DNA from: AV40 sp038230255
GTDB lineage: Bacteria > Verrucomicrobiota > Verrucomicrobiia > Chthoniobacterales > UBA10450
Assembly: GCA_038230255.1 (NCBI GenBank)
Contig: JBBRNP010000002.1
Location: 62,001 to 126,000, forward strand
Reading direction: 5' to 3'
Length of the DNA: 64,000 bases
Position numbers and translations under genes: made by a program
In this document: in pieces, positions 51,330-58,894 of the stretch
Position numbering within the stretch: position 1 is the first letter of the stretch
How the letters are laid out: each line of letters opens with the position of its first letter
Notes under the pieces: model-generated
Told to the model about the DNA's origin: nothing
What the model saw: only the letters and a program-made list of their open reading frames with translations
Database searches by the model: none

Positions 51330-53711
51330 TCACAAACTTGGGATTCGCTCGGCCGACGAATCGCTTTCCACCAGGCGTCGGATCGAATTCCACCAATCGT
51401 CGTAAAGGTCGGCAATCGGCCATGCCAATTTTTGATCGTTGACCTGGATGCGCAATTCGTCGCCGCCGACTTTTCCAAGTTGCAGAAATGGAACGCCGGT
51501 GTCGCGCAGGATCGACATCGTCTTCTCCAAATTCTCCGGCGCGATCGAAATGATGATCCGCGACTGGGATTCGTTAAACAGTGTAGTGGCGGCCCTGCCG
51601 GCCGCGTTACCAGGATTTGTCGCGCCCGACACGGGCGCCTCTACACCGCCGAGATCGATCTCCGCGCCAAATCGTTTTCTTGGATTGAAACACGATTCCG
51701 CCAGCGCGATCGCGAGTCCGCCTTCGCTGCAATCGTGCGCGCTTTTGACCAAACCTGCGCGAATCAGACCACGGACAGCGTTCTGAATTTCGATTTCGTG
51801 GGCAAGATCGACATGCGGCGGCGGTCCGATCTTTTTTCCATGACAAACTTTGAGAAAGCGCGAGCCGCCGAGTTCGTCACCGATTTTGCCGACGAGAATG
51901 ATCTCGTCGCCGGCGTTTTTGAACCACTGGGTGATGATGTGTTCTTCTTTTTCAATCAAACCGACCATGCCAATGGTTGGCGTTGGATCGACCACTCCGG
52001 CCGGGCTCTCATTATACAGAGAGACATTCCCGCCGGTTACGGGCGTTCCGAACGCGCGGCAAGCCTCGGCCGCGCCTTCGACTGCCTGGCGCAGCTGCCA
52101 GAAGTTTTCCGGCTTGTAGGGATTGCCGAAGTTCAAATTGTCGGTGACCGCAAGCGGCTTCGCTCCCGAACACGTTAGATTGCGTGCCGCCTCGGCGACT
52201 GCAATCTTCGCGCCTTCGCGCGGATCGAGCGCGCAGTAGAGCGAGTTGCAGTCACTGGTTGCCGCGAGAATTTTGTTGGCATAGCGGACGAAAAAGATCG
52301 CGGCGTCCGAACCCGGCTTCACCAGCGTGCCCGTGCGCACGGTGTGATCGTACTGACGATAAACCCAATTCTTCGACGCGATCGTCGGATCCCGCAGCAG
52401 TTGGCGAAGTGCCTCACGGTTGTCGATCCTCGGCAACGCGGCAGGATCTACGACTTGATCACGCACCGGCGCTTTGACGTCGCGAGAATAGAGTGGCGCT
52501 TCTTCGGCCAAAGGTTTTGCCGGAATTTCGGCGGCGATGCTGCCGTTGTTGCGCACACGCATCATGCCATCATCGGTGACGCGGCCGATTTCAGCCCACG
52601 GCACATCCCACTTGTCGAAAATTTCCCGGACTACGTTCTCCTTTCCGCGCTTGGCGATGATCAACATCCGTTCCTGCGATTCGCTGAGGAGAGTTTCGTA
52701 GGGCGTCATGCCCGGCTCGCGTTTCGGCACTTTGGCCAGGTCAATTTCGATTCCGCTGTCGCCGCGACTCGCCGTCTCGCACGTCGAACAAGTCAAACCA
52801 GCCGCGCCCATGTCCTGAATTCCGGCGACCGCATCGCGCGCGAGCAATTCGAGACAGGCTTCGAGTAAAAGTTTTTCCTTGAAAGGATCGCCGACTTGCA
52901 CCGCCGGGCGATCTTCTTTCGATTGTTCGGTCAATTCGCGCGACGCGAACGCCGCGCCGGCCAAACCATCGCGACCCGTTTCGGCACCGACATAGAACAC
53001 GGGATTTCCAACGCCGCGGGCCGCGCCGCGCGCGAGCTGGTCATGGCGCAATACGCCGAGACAAAAAACATTCACCAGCGGATTACCCTCGAAACTCTCG
53101 TCGAAATAAATTTCGCCGCCGATCGTGGGAATGCCGATGCAATTTCCGTAGTGTGCGATTCCGGAAACGACGCCGGTGAACAGCCGTCGATTGGTTGCGA
53201 TTTGTTTTTCTCTTTCTTCTGGAGGGCGCCGCGCTGTCGGCGCCTCTGATTTTTGGGACACGACGGCGCGTGTCCCTCCTTTATCAAGCGGTCCAAAGCG
53301 AAGTGAGTTCAGGCAAAACTCGGGGCGCGCCCCCATCGTGAAAATGTCGCGAATGATTCCACCAACGCCGGTGGCCGCGCCTTGGAATGGTTCGATCGCG
53401 CTGGGATGATTATGACTTTCCATTTTGAAGGCGATCGCCCAGCCGTCGCCGATATCGACCACGCCGGCATTTTCCTCTCCGGCCTTAACCAAAATGTTGG
53501 GGCCGGTGGTGGGAAATTTCTTCAGTTCGCGCCGTGAGTTTTTGTAGGAGCAATGCTCGCTCCACATCACCGAAAAAATCCCGAGCTCGGTGAAGTTCGG
53601 TTCGCGGCCAAGAATTTTCTTAATCTGCTCGAATTCTTCGGGTGTCAGACCGTGTTTCGCCACCAGCTCCGGAGTAACTTTGGGATCGGTGGTCGGTTTA
53701 GCGCTGGTCAT
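51330..53711 (-). CDS. purL: Phosphoribosylformylglycinamidine synthase subunit PurL, with two in-frame repeat insertions
   Basis: About 793 residues, longer than typical small PurL proteins (about 730-750). Conserved parts include FSVMWSEHCSYKNSRRELKK, MESHNHPSAIEPFQGAATGV, YGNCIGIPTIGGE and SAHDCSEGGLAIALAES. Two stretches have no counterpart in the family: near residues 144-166 (VVSQKSEAPTARRPPEE) and 689-711 (VEAPVSGATNPGNAAGRAA). Both coincide with palindromic DNA (53221-53279 and 51581-51646) and keep the frame. ATG 53711 is preferred to a TTG at 53717. Confidence 0.94.
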   Translation of the reverse strand: MTSAKPTTDPKVTPELVAKHGLTPEEFEQIKKILGREPNFTELGIFSVMWSEHCSYKNSRRELKKFPTTGPNILVKAGEENAGVVDIGDGWAIAFKMESHNHPSAIEPFQGAATGVGGIIRDIFTMGARPEFCLNSLRFGPLDKGGTRAVVSQKSEAPTARRPPEEREKQIATNRRLFTGVVSGIAHYGNCIGIPTIGGEIYFDESFEGNPLVNVFCLGVLRHDQLARGAARGVGNPVFYVGAETGRDGLAGAAFASRELTEQSKEDRPAVQVGDPFKEKLLLEACLELLARDAVAGIQDMGAAGLTCSTCETASRGDSGIEIDLAKVPKREPGMTPYETLLSESQERMLIIAKRGKENVVREIFDKWDVPWAEIGRVTDDGMMRVRNNGSIAAEIPAKPLAEEAPLYSRDVKAPVRDQVVDPAALPRIDNREALRQLLRDPTIASKNWVYRQYDHTVRTGTLVKPGSDAAIFFVRYANKILAATSDCNSLYCALDPREGAKIAVAEAARNLTCSGAKPLAVTDNLNFGNPYKPENFWQLRQAVEGAAEACRAFGTPVTGGNVSLYNESPAGVVDPTPTIGMVGLIEKEEHIITQWFKNAGDEIILVGKIGDELGGSRFLKVCHGKKIGPPPHVDLAHEIEIQNAVRGLIRAGLVKSAHDCSEGGLAIALAESCFNPRKRFGAEIDLGGVEAPVSGATNPGNAAGRAATTLFNESQSRIIISIAPENLEKTMSILRDTGVPFLQLGKVGGDELRIQVNDQKLAWPIADLYDDWWNSIRRLVESDSSAERIPSL
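51581..51646. repeat. Palindromic element inside purL (in frame, 66 bp)
   Basis: Outer arms GTGTAG (51581-51586) and CTACAC (51641-51646) enclose two hairpins, GCGGCCctgccGGCCGC and GGCGCCCGtgtCGGGCGC (as read on the minus strand). The length of 66 bp is a multiple of three. On the coding strand it is translated as roughly VEAPVSGATNPGNAAGRAAT. The same outer TGTAG ends occur in the intergenic element at 54544-54600. Confidence 0.8.
53221..53279. repeat. Palindromic element inside purL (in frame, ~59 bp)
   Basis: Outer arms GGAGGG (53221) and CCCTCC (ending 53279) enclose GGCGCCGcgctgtCGGCGCC and GGGACACGacggcgCGTGTCCC. It is translated on the minus strand as part of GGTRAVVSQKSEAPTARRPP, a stretch with no counterpart in other PurL proteins, placed just before the conserved FTGVVSGIAHYGNC region. 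Confidence 0.8.
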
Positions 53712-53822
53712 CGACAATGCACCGTAACGAAAGTGGGAAGCGACTCAACGCGGAGTTTTCGCAAAACAGGTCGAATACCGACGATGCGGCGAATGTCTAA
53801 TTATAAAGAGAAGGGACAAAAG

Positions 53823-54011
53823 ATGAAACGATCGATAGCAATTTTCGCATGCGCAGTGGCGGCGCCGTTTTTCCTGGCGCAAGAAGCTGGCGCGTACCCG
53901 GGAGAGCGTGTTTTTGCCAAGACCGCACGCGTCGCCCACAAAGCCGCCTACAAGATTAACCGGCACGTAGTCCACCCGGTGACACACGGCGTTGCGCGCC
54001 GTCTCCGTTAA
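53823..54011 (+). CDS. Small exported basic protein
   Basis: 62 residues from ATG 53823 with AAGGGA about 6 bp upstream. A signal peptide (MKRSIAIFACAVAAPFFLAQ) is followed by a short His/Arg/Lys-rich mature part (HKAAYKINRHVVHPVTHGVA). The function is unknown; it may be a periplasmic cationic peptide. A second small secreted protein gene follows ~120 bp downstream. Confidence 0.65.
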   Translation: MKRSIAIFACAVAAPFFLAQEAGAYPGERVFAKTARVAHKAAYKINRHVVHPVTHGVARRLR

Positions 54012-54129
54012 TGGACTGAGTTGATGCCGCCGCCGACCCCGCCTAATCACTGCGGTAGCGCTTCTCGATTCGAATATTTTGCCACGCGAACTTAGTCGAA
54101 GAAACGAAAACAAACTGAAAGGCAAAACC

Positions 54130-54483
54130 ATGAAGAAACTTATTATCGCGTTAGCGTGTGCTGCGATTGCGCCATTTGCGTTTGCGCAGACCAGCACCAC
54201 CACCACTGAACACACAACCACCACCGCGCCGGCAACGAGCACGACGACGACCAGCACGACCTATTCGTCAGGCACAGTCACGACCTATGAGCCGGGCAAG
54301 ACGATCGTGGTCAAGGATGAGCGGGAGGGACCAGTCTCATTCGCGCTCAAAGCGCCGGTCCGAATCCTGGACAAGGCTGGCCACGTTGTGAAACGCGTGT
54401 TGACGCCGAAAGACAAAGTCCGTGTCTATTACACGGGAACCGGTGAAACGCGTGTGATCGAGCACGTGGAAGTTGAAGATTAA
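54130..54483 (+). CDS. Small secreted Thr-rich protein
   Basis: 117 residues from ATG 54130 (signal peptide MKKLIIALACAAIAPFAFAQ). A Thr/Ser-rich linker (STTTTEHTTTTAPATSTTTT) precedes a small C-terminal domain with IVVKDEREGPVSFALKAP and KDKVRVYYTGTGETRVIEHV. The latter looks like an SH3/OB-like barrel, as in small periplasmic proteins; the family is not identified. A strong terminator follows at 54504. Confidence 0.72.
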   Translation: MKKLIIALACAAIAPFAFAQTSTTTTEHTTTTAPATSTTTTSTTYSSGTVTTYEPGKTIVVKDEREGPVSFALKAPVRILDKAGHVVKRVLTPKDKVRVYYTGTGETRVIEHVEVED

Positions 54484-54503
54484 CCGACCGTAGTTCGTTA
54501 AAC

Positions 54504-54545
54504 AAAAGCCGCAGATTCCATTTTGAATCTGCGGCTTTTTTGTTT
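54504..54545 (+). terminator. Intrinsic terminator
   Basis: A perfect long stem: AAAAGCCGCAGATTC (54504-54518) pairs with GAATCTGCGGCTTTT (54525-54539) across CATTTT, followed by a T run. It lies 21 bp after the stop of the Thr-rich secreted protein gene and just before the cloverleaf-type element at 54544. Confidence 0.93.
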
Positions 54546-54600
54546 GTAGCCTCGGCCCTGGGCCGTCACCGTCAGACGCGCCACAGGCGCGTGGCTACAA
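54544..54600. repeat. TGTAG-ended palindromic element, intergenic copy
   Basis: 57 bp bounded by TTGTAGCC (54544-54551) and GGCTACAA (54593-54600), with two interior hairpins, CGGCCCTGGGCCG and CGCGCCacagGCGCG. The architecture (outer TGTAG stem plus two GC hairpins) matches the in-frame purL element at 51581-51646. It lies between the terminator and the aminotransferase gene. Confidence 0.8.
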
Positions 54601-54639
54601 TTTGCGTTGTCACCCCAAATCGCTGAATCTTTCCGCCTG

Positions 54640-56055
54640 ATGGCTTTTGATTTGAAAGAGATCATCGCGTCGCGCCTGGGCGAGAACTACGACCTGCACG
54701 AGCGACATTTGAACCGGACCCTGGTTTCGGCCCAGCGCGTCATCGGTTTCGACAAGGTCTATGCTCGGGCCGAAGGCGCCTATCTCTACGACATGGATAA
54801 TCAGCCGTATCTCGATTTTTTGAGCGGCTACAGCGTCTTCAATATCGGCCGGAACCATCCGGTGGTGAAGAAAGCGATTCGCGACGTGCTCGATCTCGAT
54901 CTTCCGAACATGGTGCAAATGGATTGCTCGCTCCTGAGCGGACTACTCGCGGAAGCGATCACTAAGCGCACGCCACCGCATCTCGACGCCGTTTTCTTTT
55001 GCAACTCCGGGACTGAAGCGATGGAAGGCGCGTTGAAATTTGCGCGGGCTGCGACTGGAAAAAAGCGCGTGGTGTCGTTGGCGAGCGCATTTCACGGACT
55101 TAGCCTCGGGTCGCTCTCGCTGATGGGCTGCGAAAGTTTTACCGAAGGATTCGGTCCGTTGATGGAAGGATTCGATGCACGCGTGGCGCTCGACGATATC
55201 GATGGGCTCGATCGACAACTTCGCGCCGGCGACGTGGCCGCGTTCGTGATCGAAACGGTGCAAGGCAAAGGTTGTCAGACACCGAAAACGGATTTCTTTG
55301 TTCGCGCTCAGGAACTTTGTCGCAAATACGGCACGCTGTTGATTTCGGATGAAGTCCAAACTGGGCTTGGTCGCACCGGGAAAATGTTCGGTTTCCAACA
55401 TTGGGATCTCGAGCCCGATGTCATCACGCTCGCGAAAACATTGAGCGGCGGATACGTGCCGTGCGGCGCGATCGTGGCCCGGCGCGACATTTATCAAAAA
55501 ACTTTTTCGCGCATGGACCGTTGCGTCGTTCACTCCACGACTTTTGGCCGCAACAATCTGGCGATGGCGTGCGGGCTGGCCGCGCTGGAAGTGATCGATA
55601 ACGAGAACCTCATCGAGAACTCCGCGAAAATGGGCGCGTTGCTCACGGAAAAGGTCGAGGCGTTAAAAGGAAAACATTCGTTCATCAAAGAAGTGCGCGG
55701 CAAAGGGTTGATGATCGGGATCGAATTTCATGAACCGACCGAATTCAAACTCAAGATGGCGTGGAAGCTTTTGCATAAGATCGACAAGGTGCTTTTCGCG
55801 CAAATGGTCGTGACCCAGATGCTGAGCAAGCATCGCATCCTCACCCAGGTCGCAGGTCACGCGATGGACGTAATGAAAATCTTGCCGCCGCTCATCATTG
55901 GCGAAAAAGAAGTCGACATGTTCGTTAACGCGCTCGACGACGTCTTATCGGAATGCCGCAAGTTTCCGGGCCCAATGTGGGAACTCGGAAACAATTTCGT
56001 AAAAGCTGCTCTCGGTTCGCGTAAATCCGCCGAGCCGAAGCCAGTTTCGGCCTGA
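54640..56055 (+). CDS. Class III aminotransferase
   Basis: 471 residues, fold type I PLP enzyme of the ornithine/acetylornithine (class III) family. Motifs are YLDFLSGYSVFNIGRNHPVV, FFCNSGTEAMEGALKFARAA, the Asp region LLISDEVQTGLGRTGKMFGF, and the PLP Lys in LAKTLSGGYVPCGA. The substrate is not determined; hopanoid- or carotenoid-linked aminotransferases belong to the same broad group. ATG 54640 is preferred to a TTG at 54607. Confidence 0.87.
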   Translation: MAFDLKEIIASRLGENYDLHERHLNRTLVSAQRVIGFDKVYARAEGAYLYDMDNQPYLDFLSGYSVFNIGRNHPVVKKAIRDVLDLDLPNMVQMDCSLLSGLLAEAITKRTPPHLDAVFFCNSGTEAMEGALKFARAATGKKRVVSLASAFHGLSLGSLSLMGCESFTEGFGPLMEGFDARVALDDIDGLDRQLRAGDVAAFVIETVQGKGCQTPKTDFFVRAQELCRKYGTLLISDEVQTGLGRTGKMFGFQHWDLEPDVITLAKTLSGGYVPCGAIVARRDIYQKTFSRMDRCVVHSTTFGRNNLAMACGLAALEVIDNENLIENSAKMGALLTEKVEALKGKHSFIKEVRGKGLMIGIEFHEPTEFKLKMAWKLLHKIDKVLFAQMVVTQMLSKHRILTQVAGHAMDVMKILPPLIIGEKEVDMFVNALDDVLSECRKFPGPMWELGNNFVKAALGSRKSAEPKPVSA

Positions 56056-56126
56056 GAAAAATTCTCCTCAACCGCAGGTTACGCTGTTATCGCGGACTAT
56101 ATCAGTCGACGTTATCCTATCAATAA

Positions 56127-56558
56127 ATGAACAAAACGAATCCTAAGCCCGCTGGGGAAAAGTCAGAGCCCAGACTGCCAACGGATCTTCGCAAAGCCCT
56201 CGCCGCTGATCCGATAGCTAAGGCTAAGTGGAGCGATCTCACGCCGATCGCGCGCAGAGACTTTATTAGTTGGATAGACTCAGCCAAACAGGTGGACACA
56301 CGTAAACGCCGGATCGAGAGAGCCTGTTCGATGCTTGTGGCCGGAAAGCGACGCCCCTGCTGTTATTCAATCGTGTCATTTAATCTTTTCACGGCCCTCG
56401 CGGCTACCGCGAAGGCGAAGGCTCAGTGGAGCGATCTCACGCCGATCGAGCGCAGGGACTTTATTAGTTGGATGGACTCAGCCAAACAAGCGGAGGCACA
56501 TAAACGCCGGATCGAGAAAGCCTGCGCAATGCTGGCGGCCGGAAAGCGACGCCCCTGA
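56127..56558 (+). CDS. Tandem YdeI/OmpD-associated-like domain protein (stop-loss duplication)
   Basis: 143 residues in two homologous halves. The first (PTDLRKALAADPIAKAKWSD to ACSMLVAGKRRP) matches the YdeI/OmpD-associated C-terminal domain. The second (ALAATAKAKAQWSDLTPIER to ACAMLAAGKRRP) repeats it with high DNA identity. After copy 1 the DNA reads CGACGCCCCTGCTGTTATTC; after copy 2 it reads CGACGCCCCTGATGTTTTTC. The former stop TGA has thus become TGC, joining the copies. Family function is unclear. Confidence 0.83.
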   Translation: MNKTNPKPAGEKSEPRLPTDLRKALAADPIAKAKWSDLTPIARRDFISWIDSAKQVDTRKRRIERACSMLVAGKRRPCCYSIVSFNLFTALAATAKAKAQWSDLTPIERRDFISWMDSAKQAEAHKRRIEKACAMLAAGKRRP

Positions 56559-56624
56559 TGTTTTTCAATCTCTGACCGAAGAATTGAAGTGGGCCGCTGC
56601 TAAAATAGATTTACCAAACCCATC

Positions 56625-56936
56625 ATGAGTAATGCCACCAAACGCGCGATTCTCCGATGGATTCACCTCATCTTTGCCATTCCGATTATCGGTTACGTTT
56701 ATAGTCCGTTTGCAGAACTTCCGAACTACGCCCCCGTGGTTCGGTTTGTCTCCATTCCTGTCCTTATCCTTTCGGGATTTTGGATGTATGCCGGCGTAGT
56801 CTTCGCCATCATCGGCGTCGCGCTATGGCTCGGTGCAATTTACTTGTCTGGATACGGCGCGGCTATTCTGAGTCTGGTCGCGCTATTCATCGCGCGGAAG
56901 ACTTGGTTGGTGATCCGTGCGCGACAGTCGAAGTAA
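56625..56936 (+). CDS. Hypothetical small membrane protein
   Basis: 103 residues with three hydrophobic helices: RWIHLIFAIPIIGYVY, VVRFVSIPVLILSGFWMYAG with FAIIGVALWLGAIY, and GAAILSLVALFIARKTWLVI. The segment FAELPNYAPVVRFV resembles uncharacterised small membrane proteins I have seen with PNYAP motifs, but I cannot name a family with confidence. It begins 66 bp after the YdeI-like gene. Confidence 0.7.
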   Translation: MSNATKRAILRWIHLIFAIPIIGYVYSPFAELPNYAPVVRFVSIPVLILSGFWMYAGVVFAIIGVALWLGAIYLSGYGAAILSLVALFIARKTWLVIRARQSK

Positions 56937-57302
56937 TCGGGCCTGTCTATGCGGTGCACCCAACTCGCGAAAGCCTCGGGAGTGCTGACCTTATCGTTAG
57001 GCGTTTGAACACGCTCTATGCGTGAAGGATTTGGTCCGGGCCAGACTAGCCGAGCTGGACGCGCCGTAAGCGCGAGTTAATCGTTATTGGTTATTCGTTA
57101 TCTGTTCACGCCCGCAAGATCAACATCAGTCGCCGCTACCTTGCGCGGCTAGGACCGTCTACCCGGCGGCTGCCCTGCCGCTGTGTTGTCTGCGTTCGGC
57201 AATGAGATTTCTAATTGTCGATCTTGCAAGCGGGGCGTACGTTTTGGGCCCAGCCCCAAGCAGCGTGACGCTGCACCCAATCAACAGAATGGAGAATCTA
57301 TT
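56937..57302. other. Non-coding stretch upstream of tal
   Basis: A gap of 366 bp with no convincing coding frame. It contains an intergenic AAGATCGACA word (inverse, 57216-57225, context TTGTCGATCTTGCAAG) and a one-mismatch copy in the opposite orientation (AAGATCAACAT, 57116-57126). Near tal there is a short hairpin (GCAGCgtgacGCTGC type, 57262-57276) and a GGAG ribosome site before the start at 57303. I see no terminator or tRNA in it. Confidence 0.6.
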
Positions 57303-58292
57303 ATGAGCACTGCTGTCGCGGACGAGAAAAAAACCAAGGTGAGCCAACTCGAGCAGCTGAAGAAGTTTACGATCGTTGTCGCGGACACGGGCGACTTCGA
57401 ATCGATCAAGGATTTCAAACCGCAAGACGCGACGACGAACCCAAGTTTGATTTACGCGGCAACCCAAAAGGACAAGTACGTGCATTTGCTCGACGAGGTA
57501 ATTGCCGATCGCAAAAGTTCGGGCTTGAGCGGAGCCGCTCAGATCGAGGACATCATCGAACATTTGCTGGTAAAATTCGGGTGCGAAATTCTGAAGATCG
57601 TGCCCGGACGGGTATCGACTGAGACCGATGCGCGCTACTCGTTCGATACCGAAGGCTCAATCTGCAAAGGACGCCAACTGATCAAGCTCTACGAGGAGCG
57701 CAAGATTCCGCGCGAACGGGTCCTGATTAAGATTGCGTCGACCTGGGAAGGACTTCTTGCCGCCGAGCAACTGCAAAAGGAAGGGATCAAATGCAATTTG
57801 ACCCTGATGTTTTCTTTGCCGCAGGCGGTGCGCGCGGCCGAAGCGAAGGTCCAGCTGATCTCGCCATTCGTCGGCCGGATTTACGATTGGTATAAGAGAG
57901 AGAACAAACGCGATTACAGCGGCCCGGAAGATCCGGGCGTGCAATCGGTCCAGGAAATTTATTCCTACTACAAAAAGTTCGGCTACAAGACCGAGGTCAT
58001 GGGCGCGAGCTTCCGCAACGTCGGACAAATCCGGGAGTTGGCCGGCTGCGACGCGCTTACGATCAGCCCTGAGTTAATGAAGGAGCTGGCCGAATCTCAG
58101 GAACCGCTCGAGCGCAAACTCATTCCCGAAAAAGCGAAGGCCGCGAAGATCGACAAGTTGGAGATGGACGAGAAGAAGTTCCGTTATCTGCTCAACGATA
58201 ACGCGATGGCCTACGAAAAAACGGGCGAGGGAATCCGGAAATTCGCGGCTGACATAGTGAAGCTGGAAAAAGTCGTCGCTTCGAAGCTTTAG
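57303..58292 (+). CDS. tal: Transaldolase
   Basis: 329 residues, the TalB-type length. The Schiff-base Lys143 is in RVLIKIASTWEG. Other signatures are DATTNPSLIYAA (residues 42-53), KIVPGRVSTETDAR, CNLTLMFSLPQA and GASFRNVGQI. It links the pentose phosphate pathway and glycolysis by moving a dihydroxyacetone unit. ATG 57303 has GGAG upstream. The last base of its TAG is also the first base of the palindromic element at 58292. Confidence 0.95.
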   Translation: MSTAVADEKKTKVSQLEQLKKFTIVVADTGDFESIKDFKPQDATTNPSLIYAATQKDKYVHLLDEVIADRKSSGLSGAAQIEDIIEHLLVKFGCEILKIVPGRVSTETDARYSFDTEGSICKGRQLIKLYEERKIPRERVLIKIASTWEGLLAAEQLQKEGIKCNLTLMFSLPQAVRAAEAKVQLISPFVGRIYDWYKRENKRDYSGPEDPGVQSVQEIYSYYKKFGYKTEVMGASFRNVGQIRELAGCDALTISPELMKELAESQEPLERKLIPEKAKAAKIDKLEMDEKKFRYLLNDNAMAYEKTGEGIRKFAADIVKLEKVVASKL

Positions 58293-58376
58293 GTGGATCG
58301 AGCAGTCCCTTGCTCGATGCTAGAAGTGGCGGCGAAGCCGCATTATTAACATCGCCCGCGGAGCGGCCGATCCACC
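58292..58376. repeat. Cloverleaf-type palindromic element, copy 3
   Basis: 85 bp bounded by GGTGGATCG (58292) and CGATCCACC (ending 58376), very similar to 29511-29597 with the same three interior hairpins. It spans exactly from the last base of the tal stop codon to the base before the trmL ATG, so it is the entire intercistronic region. Confidence 0.85.
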
Positions 58377-58844
58377 ATGTTCAATATCGTTTTAGTTGAG
58401 CCGGAAATCCCGCCAAACACCGGCAACGTTGGGCGACTGTGCCTGGCCACGAAGTCGACGCTCCATTTGGTGAAACCGCTCGGTTTTTCGCTGGATGATC
58501 GACAACTCAAACGCGCCGGTCTCGATTACTGGGAGGATGTCGATGTAAAGACCTGGGATTCGTTCGATGCGCTCATCAAAGCGAAGCAATCGGGCGAGCG
58601 CTATTTTTTCCTTACGACCAAGACCAAGCTGGCTTACTGGGACGTGCGATTCCAGCCCGGCGATTTTTTGATTTTCGGGCGGGAAACCAAAGGGCTACCG
58701 GAGAGTTTACTGGCAGCGAACGAGCCCAACTGCATTACCATCCCGATGGCGGGCACGCGCAGTTTAAACCTGGCCACTGCCGTAGGGATCGTCCTATTTG
58801 AGGCAATCCGACAGCAACACCCAGGGCGAATTGGGGTTGAATAA
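58377..58844 (+). CDS. trmL: tRNA (cytidine/uridine-34-2'-O)-methyltransferase
   Basis: 155 residues, SPOUT superfamily. The knotted SAM-binding region is IFGRETKGLPESLL and IPMAGTRSLNLATAVGIVLF. The N-terminus VLVEPEIPPNTGNVGRLCLA is typical of TrmL, which methylates the wobble ribose of tRNA-Leu species. Its ATG directly follows the palindromic element; a GGAG in that element lies ~13 nt upstream. Confidence 0.92.
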   Translation: MFNIVLVEPEIPPNTGNVGRLCLATKSTLHLVKPLGFSLDDRQLKRAGLDYWEDVDVKTWDSFDALIKAKQSGERYFFLTTKTKLAYWDVRFQPGDFLIFGRETKGLPESLLAANEPNCITIPMAGTRSLNLATAVGIVLFEAIRQQHPGRIGVE

Positions 58845-58894
58845 TTAACGACCTTTAGATGTCCAACTAACCCAGGAGGCAATAGACACATATT

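Noticed and set aside
53221..53279. Insertion sequence remnant in purL
   Set aside because: No transposase fragment is present, the reading frame is intact, and the length is only about 60 bp.
56937..57302. Small non-coding RNA gene before tal
   Set aside because: Only weak hairpins and no paired promoter and terminator could be recognised, so I list it as featureless apart from the motif copies.
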